Assembly (NCBI GenBank): GCA_021789095.1
Contig: JAJYJX010000044.1
Coordinates: forward strand, 1-14,691
Source of the DNA: a bacterium
GTDB taxonomy: Bacteria > JAMCPX01
Direction of reading: 5' to 3'
Length of the DNA: 14,691 nt
Shown: one piece after another, positions 6,398-12,617 of the stretch
How the letters are laid out: each line of letters begins with the position of its first letter
How positions within the stretch are numbered: the first letter of the stretch is position 1
Notes under the pieces: generated by a model
The model's database searches: none
What the model saw: the letters and a program-made list of their open reading frames with translations, nothing else
What the model was told of the DNA's origin: nothing
Program-made: the position numbers and the translations under genes

Positions 6398-8995
6398 TTA
6401 TTTTGCAAATGCGTTTTTTGGGTTAAACTCAAAATTATAGTTACCCTCAAGGAAGGCTTTGGTAAACCATTCAACGCTTGCATCTGTTGTCATGAGCATG
6501 TCCAGATGCAGTGCACACAGTGTCAATCTGCCAAGCAGATCCAGTTTTTCCTCTATCACTTTTCTGCCATATTTTCTCATATGTGCCGTGATGCGATCAC
6601 CGGTTGTTTCTGTGACAAAACCGAGAGAATTAAGTACGTTTGTAAGGAACTTTGCTCTCCTTAGCCTTCGTATATCTTCGGATGCACCGCCCTGAAAGTA
6701 AAATGTAATATAGTTGTTGCTCTTGACATCATCGCAGTAGGCATCCACGGTACTGAAATGATAACCTACCCTTGAGTTAAAATTGAAATAGTATTTTGAA
6801 ACAGCTGCGTAGGTACGTTCACCGATGGGTTTTTCATGCTCAACAATGCGTGTTGTACTTGAAGATATAACTGAAAAGAATCCTTTCAGATCAAACCTGC
6901 GTGGTTCCCACCACCTTATATCTTTATGCGTCATACCCTTCATAAAGGCATAAAACGGGGCAGAAGCGATGTTATGCATTTTAATTTTGCCCTTATGCAG
7001 CTCTCCCTCGATTCCACCCCCGATATCCAGTACATAGAGATCAACCGGTAAACGTATACCTACCTTTATTGCGGGTACAGCGTCCGATATACCGTCACAG
7101 ATGGAGAACATGCTTGCTATGGCTTTCTCATGACAGTATCTTGTTATATCGTGTATGGTATCACAAAATTCAGGTTCAAATTTGCTGTCCATCGGATCCG
7201 TGAGGTGCAAAGGTGTTATGTGCTGTGATACTTTTTGAAGCAATTTATGCACAGGTGTATCTTTCATAAATGCCCGGTTTGATTGCTCTTTCTTTACAAG
7301 CTGTTTGACAATGCCCCTGTAAACATAGGCTGAGTCAGCATCAACCGTAATTTCGTCATTGGTTTTTATTACCGATGTGGCTGATTTTGTATCGGTAATA
7401 CTGGGTATGTTAAACTCCCTTGCCATTGAAGCCATGTGACCCGCTACACCGCCTGTATCGGTAATAATGGCGTTGATCCTGTCCATGACCCTTACCAGTG
7501 CCGGCGATGAATGCGGTGCTAAAAGTACCGCTCCCGCAGGTACATTATTGATGTCTTTTTCATCCTTTATAACAAATGCTTTCCCCATGCCAATACCTGG
7601 GCAAATTACACTTCCGCCGTCAACAAGCACGGGATATTCATTGTACTTCTTTCTACTCCCTGCAATACCTGGAGAGAATCTTAACGGTCTTGTTTGAAGA
7701 ATGAAAAATTGATCTGATTTGTCAGTACACCATTCTATGTCCTGAGGAGAGGTATAATAATTTTCTATCTGCAGCGCTTTTTCAGCAATGATACCAACCC
7801 GATCATCGGACAGGCACGGTTTGTTTTTTTCCTTCTCATCAACGGCAACGGTATCAACCCCGTTTAACGGGGCTGCGACAAGCATGCTGTATTTTTCTGC
7901 ACTATGCTTCTCCAGCACCTTCAGGGTGATGCGATCAACGATATAGACATCGGGTGTAACGGTTCCATCAACTGCTGGTTTGCCCAATCCTCTTACGGCA
8001 TTTATTATAACAGTGTTATTGCCAGGATTATTCGGATCCTTTGTATAAATAATGCCTGCAGTGTCTGCATCGATCATTATCATGCAGCCGACCCCCATTC
8101 GCTGATCAGTGTCTATCAGTCCTTTATGGGCGCGGTACACGATAGCAGGCGGGGAATAAAGGCTGGCAATTATCTGTTTGTAAGCCGGCAGCACGTATTC
8201 TTTGCTTACGTTAAGCACAGTTGTATATTGTCCTGCAAATGAGAGTGCTCCGTCTTCGTTTACATTACTGCTTCTTACTGCAACACGGACATCTCTTTCT
8301 GCAGAACGTGCTAATTTGTCGTAAGCGCTGTTTATGGCATTAAGGAGGCTGTCCGGAACATCCGCCTTGAGGATCATTGATTGTATCTCTTTGCTGATTG
8401 TATCTATAGTATCCTGATCCGCAAGATCAAGAATGCTTAATTTTTTATGAATTTTTTCGTACAGCTCATTGTTCTTCATGAATATATCGTAGGCATGCGT
8501 TGTTATGGCAAAACCGTCGGGCACGGGCAGTCCTTTTCTGTTTCTTATTTCGCCGAGATTGGCATTCTTGCCGCCAACGTCATCCAGCATATCCCTGGTT
8601 ATCTCATGATAAGGGATAACAAATTTCTGCGTTGACGGTGCGTGATCAATTTTCAACGCCTGCTGGATCCTGCCGTTTACCCGATCAAGTACGCCGTATA
8701 AAGGCATATAACGGTTGCCGGCTACATGGTTAAGGGATTTTATCATCTGGAATGTGCATAAATTTATCTTATCTGCCGCAGATTTTATGAAATCTATACC
8801 GAAGGGATCGTTGCCTGGAAGTTTATCCTCCAGTTCGCCGGTAAGTTTCAGAATATCATTGTTGTAGTGCAACAATTCCTGGAAATAGTGGTATTTCTCA
8901 ATTATTAAAGAATGCGGGTTTATACTGTACAGCCTGTTTGCCGAAGTATATGTATGTTTAAGGGTGCGCAGCCTGTTTAAAATTCTATGAATCAT
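6398..8995 (-). CDS. PEP-synthase-like protein 2: ATP-grasp plus phosphohistidine domain with a novel C-terminal domain
   Basis: An 865-residue paralogue of the proteins at 3036-5558 and 12618-14691, and the most canonical of the three. It has a helical N-terminal region (about 30-115) with a KY...LL...N..IL...EL pattern shared with Pps-like 1. The ATP-grasp domain carries K143 (VGGKNANLGE), R241 (VRSSNVNED), E421 (DIEW), Q434 and R436 (ILQTRP). The swivelling domain has His520 in GGVAGHMASMARE. The C-terminal domain from about 580 has HDITRYCH (615-622), LDIGGGI, SRVGYH (741-746) and FQGGA, and no PEP-binding barrel. Enzymatic phosphate transfer from ATP through His520 is plausible; the acceptor is unknown. 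The ATG at 8995 is the only possible start after an in-frame TAG, but it has no ribosome site; a strong site 30 bases upstream serves a 12-codon ORF overlapping the start. It follows permease B by 35 bases. Confidence 0.87.
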   Translation of the reverse strand: MIHRILNRLRTLKHTYTSANRLYSINPHSLIIEKYHYFQELLHYNNDILKLTGELEDKLPGNDPFGIDFIKSAADKINLCTFQMIKSLNHVAGNRYMPLYGVLDRVNGRIQQALKIDHAPSTQKFVIPYHEITRDMLDDVGGKNANLGEIRNRKGLPVPDGFAITTHAYDIFMKNNELYEKIHKKLSILDLADQDTIDTISKEIQSMILKADVPDSLLNAINSAYDKLARSAERDVRVAVRSSNVNEDGALSFAGQYTTVLNVSKEYVLPAYKQIIASLYSPPAIVYRAHKGLIDTDQRMGVGCMIMIDADTAGIIYTKDPNNPGNNTVIINAVRGLGKPAVDGTVTPDVYIVDRITLKVLEKHSAEKYSMLVAAPLNGVDTVAVDEKEKNKPCLSDDRVGIIAEKALQIENYYTSPQDIEWCTDKSDQFFILQTRPLRFSPGIAGSRKKYNEYPVLVDGGSVICPGIGMGKAFVIKDEKDINNVPAGAVLLAPHSSPALVRVMDRINAIITDTGGVAGHMASMAREFNIPSITDTKSATSVIKTNDEITVDADSAYVYRGIVKQLVKKEQSNRAFMKDTPVHKLLQKVSQHITPLHLTDPMDSKFEPEFCDTIHDITRYCHEKAIASMFSICDGISDAVPAIKVGIRLPVDLYVLDIGGGIEGELHKGKIKMHNIASAPFYAFMKGMTHKDIRWWEPRRFDLKGFFSVISSSTTRIVEHEKPIGERTYAAVSKYYFNFNSRVGYHFSTVDAYCDDVKSNNYITFYFQGGASEDIRRLRRAKFLTNVLNSLGFVTETTGDRITAHMRKYGRKVIEEKLDLLGRLTLCALHLDMLMTTDASVEWFTKAFLEGNYNFEFNPKNAFAK

Positions 8996-9023
8996 TGGTT
9001 CTGCCGACTATAGGGCAAATCAT
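8985..9023 (-). CDS. Possible 12-codon leader ORF overlapping the Pps-like 2 start
   Basis: On the minus strand an AGGAAGG ribosome site overlapping the permease B stop is followed by ATG at 9023 and the peptide MICPIVGRTNDS, then TAG. It ends 11 bases inside Pps-like 2, whose own ATG lacks a ribosome site. This arrangement would allow translational coupling. It may also be chance; only conservation in relatives could decide. Confidence 0.3.
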   Translation of the reverse strand: MICPIVGRTNDS

Positions 9024-9030
9024 ATCCTTC

Positions 9031-10080
9031 CTAAACATTTTTCATCGCCGCTTTTTTGCTCTTTAACTCTTTTCTTACCCCCTGGACCAGTCTGACAGTT
9101 ATAAATGTGCATAGTATAATAACCAGACCAAAAAGTATACCGGTTGAAATACCCGTACATATGTTCCCGTACTGCGGGAATTTACTTGCAACTTGCTTTA
9201 ATAAAATTGAAATGAATACACCTATGACAGCCAGGCCGAAAGCATACTTTATGGCGAACCCCTTTATATATTTAGTGGCTGTTGTTCCAATCTGTGCACC
9301 AACAGCAGAACCTATTAACATGATGAGGGCTGCAAGCAATTCCGTTCTGCCTTTCAAGGTATACGTAAAGGCGCCGTACAGTGCTGAAAACATGACCCCA
9401 TAAAGGCTTGTACCTACAGCAACGTGAGTAGGGCAGCCAATGAGATATATAAATGCAGGAAGAACAATAAGCCCTCCTCCTATCCCCAGTGTACCCGAGA
9501 TAAGACCTATAAAAAAGCTGATCAAAACAGGCAGCCATAAAGAACAATATACGCCGGCTGTCTTAAAATGTATCATTGGCGGGACATTTATCCTGTGTAA
9601 TCTCTTATACCAGTCTATGCCGACAGCGGTTTCCTCTGTTGCACCGACTGTAAACTGTTTTTTTTGCTTAGATATATCAACAAACACGGTCCATGAAATA
9701 AATGTAAGCAAGATCATGTAACAGTATCTGAGTACACTGCCTACAAGTCCGATATGTTCCAGGTATATGACTATACGCGCGCCAAGTTCAACTCCTACAA
9801 GTGTACCTATTATCATTATAGTCCCTAGTTTATAATCAACATTCCCGAATTTTGAATGCCTCATGGTGGATATTATGGAGTTTGCGGACATCTGTGTAAG
9901 GTCTGTTCCAATGGCGAAACTCATGGGGAACCCGAGGATGTTAAGGCCTGGTGTAACAAGCCACCCGCCACCGACTCCAAAAAAGCCGCCGATAACACCA
10001 ACACCAAAACCAAGTATAATCAGGCCCGGCCAGGATATTAATACACCGGATATGGGCATATGGATATAAAGCCAGTTCAT
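9031..10080 (-). CDS. TauE/SafE (TSUP) family membrane permease B
   Basis: A 349-residue polytopic membrane protein paralogous to permease A. The two TSUP repeat motifs are GGFFGVGGGWLVTP at about 31-44 and GTLGIGGGLIVLP at about 196-208, followed by AIGTDL and AVGTSL. The sequence STMRHSKFGNVDYKLG after the first repeat matches STIRHSKYGNIDYKLG in permease A. A hydrophilic loop lies at about 136-175. It differs from A by an extra C-terminal hydrophobic helix (about 308-330) and a basic tail. The expected role is passage of sulfite, sulfonate or a related small anion across the inner membrane; the substrate cannot be read from sequence. The ATG is preceded by a full AGGAGG site located in the 9 bases after small protein B. 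It lies between small protein B and Pps-like 2, exactly as in module A. Confidence 0.9.
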   Translation of the reverse strand: MNWLYIHMPISGVLISWPGLIILGFGVGVIGGFFGVGGGWLVTPGLNILGFPMSFAIGTDLTQMSANSIISTMRHSKFGNVDYKLGTIMIIGTLVGVELGARIVIYLEHIGLVGSVLRYCYMILLTFISWTVFVDISKQKKQFTVGATEETAVGIDWYKRLHRINVPPMIHFKTAGVYCSLWLPVLISFFIGLISGTLGIGGGLIVLPAFIYLIGCPTHVAVGTSLYGVMFSALYGAFTYTLKGRTELLAALIMLIGSAVGAQIGTTATKYIKGFAIKYAFGLAVIGVFISILLKQVASKFPQYGNICTGISTGILFGLVIILCTFITVRLVQGVRKELKSKKAAMKNV

Positions 10081-10089
10081 AAATCCTCC

Positions 10090-10386
10090 TCAGTGTTTTT
10101 TTGTCCGCAGATCGATCCCGATGTTGTTCATTATAAGATCAGCAAGTATACCGATTGCCAGGCCCGTAACAGGAACAATAATGATTGTCACAAGGGCGCA
10201 GTAAAGCTTATTTGTATTGTAGAGATTAGCATACCAAAGCCAGAAACCGGAAAGCCCTTTTGTGTCCGCAATGAATGAAAGAGGCCTTTCACTTTCAGCA
10301 GCAAAAAGGTTTGCAGGGAATAAAATAAAAAAAAATATTACTGCAGCTGCAAATGCTTCCAGTCTTTCAAGGAGTGATTTCTTCAT
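10090..10386 (-). CDS. Small membrane protein B, with signal-like N-terminal helix and one further membrane helix
   Basis: A 98-residue protein. Residues 1-30 look like a signal peptide or signal anchor (KK, hydrophobic AFAAAVIFFFILFP, then an ANLFAA-type possible cleavage site). After a short exported segment there is a second hydrophobic helix at about 62-87. The C-terminal 60 residues resemble small protein A: IAD motif, LYxxL, PVxG in the helix, GID-type exit and a basic end. The ATG is preceded by GGAGGTG at good spacing. The TGA stop merges with the AGGAGG site of permease B. The conserved pairing with a TSUP permease in both modules argues for a functional partner of the transporter. 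I do not recognise a named family. Confidence 0.8.
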   Translation of the reverse strand: MKKSLLERLEAFAAAVIFFFILFPANLFAAESERPLSFIADTKGLSGFWLWYANLYNTNKLYCALVTIIIVPVTGLAIGILADLIMNNIGIDLRTKKH

Positions 10387-10403
10387 TATTCACACCTCCA
10401 GAT

Positions 10404-10422
10404 ATTGTATACAGTATACAAT
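10404..10422. promoter_or_regulatory. 19-base palindromic operator before module B
   Basis: ATTGTATACAGTATACAAT is a perfect palindrome of two 9-base arms around a central A, located 18 bases before the small protein B start codon. The style (TTGTATAC arms) resembles GntR-family sites, but the regulator is not in the window. It shares TATACAGTATAC with the site at 1799-1810 and GTATACAATTTT with 3005-3016. It overlaps a -10-like TATACT on the minus strand. Confidence 0.6.
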
Positions 10423-10446
10423 TTTCCTAAAGGATAACACCATGAC

Positions 10447-10452
10447 TGTCAA
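10447..10452 (-). promoter_or_regulatory. Candidate -35 box of the module B promoter
   Basis: The minus strand has a perfect TTGACA starting 6 bases after the response regulator stop and 60 bases before the small protein B start. At 17 bases spacing the -10 would be TAGGAA, which is weak; the better TATACT lies further down inside the palindrome. A promoter here is therefore likely but its -10 is uncertain. Confidence 0.4.
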
Positions 10453-10458
10453 GGGTTA

Positions 10459-10896
10459 TCAGTATTGTTGTCCAGGTTTTGGGAATGAAGTCCTGACCTC
10501 AGCCTTGCTTATTTTATCGTCTTGCTGCTTTTTCCTTTCATATGCATCCCTGATCTTCTTAACAAGTTCATCCATATCCGTAGGTTTCATAAGGTAATCG
10601 AACGCACCCTTTTTCATTCCTTCTATACCTGACTGAATGGAGGCATAGCCTGTCAGCAGTAAGACCTCCAAAAGGGGCTGCATCTGTTTTATTTCACCGA
10701 GCAATGTGATCCCGTCCATTTCAGGCATTCTTACATCAATTATTGCTACATCGTAGGGTTCGTTTTTTATTCGTTTTATGGCCTCTTTTGCGCTTGTTAC
10801 ATACGATACATTAAACCCCCGTTTGTTAAGCCTTTTAGCAAGAGTCTCAACAAATTCAATTTCATCGTCGACCAGCAATATGTTTATATATTCCAT
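10459..10896 (-). CDS. Single-domain (CheY-like) response regulator
   Basis: A 145-residue receiver protein. The acidic pair D10-D11, phospho-acceptor D54 (in IIDVRMPEMDG), T82 and K104 (in LMKPTDMDEL) are all present, so it should be phosphorylated normally. After the receiver there is only a charged tail of about 30 residues with no DNA-binding or enzymatic output domain. It must act through protein contact or phosphorelay. It begins 18 bases after the kinase stop with an AAGGGGGTGA ribosome site, so the kinase is its probable partner. Receivers of this type are often cut-down NtrC-like regulators. The downstream neighbour is the promoter/operator of module B, but this protein cannot itself bind that DNA. 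Confidence 0.92.
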   Translation of the reverse strand: MEYINILLVDDEIEFVETLAKRLNKRGFNVSYVTSAKEAIKRIKNEPYDVAIIDVRMPEMDGITLLGEIKQMQPLLEVLLLTGYASIQSGIEGMKKGAFDYLMKPTDMDELVKKIRDAYERKKQQDDKISKAEVRTSFPKPGQQY

Positions 10897-10914
10897 AGTC
10901 TGTCACCCCCTTTT

Positions 10915-12591
10915 TTATATCTGGAATTTCCCGTAATCAGCCGGAAGACTGATTATAAAAGTGGTGCCTTTCTCCGGCTTACTTTCAACGGATATGTTCC
11001 CCCCAAACCCTTTCACGATTTCATAGCATATCGATAGCCCGAGCCCTGTACCGCCTTTATGCAGCTTTGTTGAAAAGAAAGGTTCAAAAATTCTCGGGAG
11101 GTACTCTTCGGGTATGCCGTTGCCATTATCCTTGATTCTTATTTCAATGCCGTCATTCCTTTCGTGAGTTGTAAGGATTATTTCGCCTTTTCCTTTAATA
11201 GCTTCCATTGCATTTGTAATGATATTGAGGAAGACCTGCTCTATCTGTGAGGCATTCCCATGCCACAGGGGTATATCTTTCTGATAATCCTTGATGATTG
11301 CAATATTTTCATGCTTTGCCTCCGTTTCAAGGAAGAATATGGCTTCGTCAAGCAACTGGTTTATGTTAACCGGCTCTGCGCCTTCTCCCACCCTTCTTGA
11401 AAATCCGAGCAATCTCGAAGTGATGTTCTTGCAGCGATCAACCTGCTTTTTTATCTGGGCTATGCTTCTTCTAAACTCGGTATAGTCTATCTGAGAACCC
11501 TTTCCTGTCGCATCGTTTATCAGGTCATGCATCCATCCCGATTCATTATTAATGATTGCTGCAGGATTGTTAATTTCATGTGCAATGCCTGCAGCCAGCC
11601 TGCCTATGGCCGCCATCTTTTCTGCCTGGATCAATTGGTTGTTAAGAGTGGCTCTTTGCATATCCGAAGCATGTAATCTGTTTGTGAACCATGTGGATAC
11701 TACATACGAAATAATGAAGATGCACAGAAGACCGGTTATAAACAGCACCTTCCCGACTTTCATCGCTCCCGTGAGCGGTTCTATATTGTTTTTCATGGCC
11801 TGCAGGACCACAACGACCCAGTCGCTGTTTGCTATCCACGATTTGGCACAGTAGAATTTGTTATTATTTTTATCCGTTACCTCGCTTATTATCGTGCCGG
11901 AACCCGGCTGTTCGAGATTTATAAAAGATTTTTGAGCAATGATCCCATTATTTGCCGGCGGGATCTGGTATATGCCGGCCTCATTTATTATAAAAGCTTC
12001 TACAGGAGCTTCCACTTCAGCTATCCTCATAAGGGATCTGAGTGCGTCTATATTTATAGTACTGCGGAGGATGAACGTCTTGCCGTCCGAGGGTTTTTTA
12101 ACAGCTATGATAAAGTGCGGGAACCTTCTGAATCCAAGGAAAACATCGCTCTTATAAACACCTTTGACCATTGCCTCTTTAAACCATTTTTCGTTGAGGT
12201 AATTCATGCCTCTCAGGCTATATGGTCCTACATAACTGACGGCTTTTCCGTTTTGATCCACAATACTTAAATCGACGTAATCTTTTCCCTCTTTCTGAAG
12301 AGATTCAAAGATTCTTTCAAGATTGTTTTCTTTTTTCAAATAATCATATGTATAAAGATTACCGACAACAGACAACTGTTCGGTCTTTTCTTTCAAGAAG
12401 AGCTCTATGGCATCTTTCCTGTTTTCAGCTATGTTTACAAGAACGCTTTCTATCTTGCTGCGTATTGCCTTGTTATAGTAGGATGAACTCATAAAATAGA
12501 TGACCGCCAAAGGAATAAGACTTGCAAGAAAGACCGTAAAGAACAGTTTATACCTGAGCAGCCTGTAATACTTTGACTTATGGCTCTTCAT
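10915..12591 (-). CDS. Membrane sensor histidine kinase with periplasmic dCache-like domain
   Basis: A 558-residue protein. One membrane helix lies at about 15-34, followed by an extracytoplasmic region of about 240 residues. Features such as VDQNGKAVSYVGPY, NEKWFKEA and the SDVFLGFRRFPHFIIAVK segment fit a double Cache sensor. A second membrane helix is at about 281-300. There is no clear HAMP or PAS domain. The kinase core has the H-box GIAHEINNP with H338, the N-box NIITNAMEA near N460, the G1 box DNGNGIP (488-494), the F-box FEPFFST and the G2 box GGTGLGLS (513-520). dCache kinases sense small organic ligands; the ligand here is unknown. It starts 26 bases after Pps-like 3 and is followed by the response regulator, so the three are probably one transcript. 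The ribosome site at its ATG is poor. Confidence 0.92.
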   Translation of the reverse strand: MKSHKSKYYRLLRYKLFFTVFLASLIPLAVIYFMSSSYYNKAIRSKIESVLVNIAENRKDAIELFLKEKTEQLSVVGNLYTYDYLKKENNLERIFESLQKEGKDYVDLSIVDQNGKAVSYVGPYSLRGMNYLNEKWFKEAMVKGVYKSDVFLGFRRFPHFIIAVKKPSDGKTFILRSTINIDALRSLMRIAEVEAPVEAFIINEAGIYQIPPANNGIIAQKSFINLEQPGSGTIISEVTDKNNNKFYCAKSWIANSDWVVVVLQAMKNNIEPLTGAMKVGKVLFITGLLCIFIISYVVSTWFTNRLHASDMQRATLNNQLIQAEKMAAIGRLAAGIAHEINNPAAIINNESGWMHDLINDATGKGSQIDYTEFRRSIAQIKKQVDRCKNITSRLLGFSRRVGEGAEPVNINQLLDEAIFFLETEAKHENIAIIKDYQKDIPLWHGNASQIEQVFLNIITNAMEAIKGKGEIILTTHERNDGIEIRIKDNGNGIPEEYLPRIFEPFFSTKLHKGGTGLGLSICYEIVKGFGGNISVESKPEKGTTFIISLPADYGKFQI

Positions 12592-12617
12592 GCAGCACCA
12601 TTATAAACGGTAGAAGG

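Noticed and set aside
6361-6400. Direct repeat TAAGTCTTA at 6362-6370 and 6392-6400
   Set aside because: Nine-base, AT-rich, partly overlapping the Pps-like 2 stop codon; too short and too common to claim a function.
9056-9403. Plus-strand open frame of 115 codons
   Set aside because: Antisense shadow of the permease B gene, which has TSUP motifs and a full AGGAGG ribosome site.
10404-10422. LexA-type SOS box
   Set aside because: LexA sites need CTG and CAG ends about 10 bases apart; here the arms are ATTGTATAC, closer to GntR-style operators.
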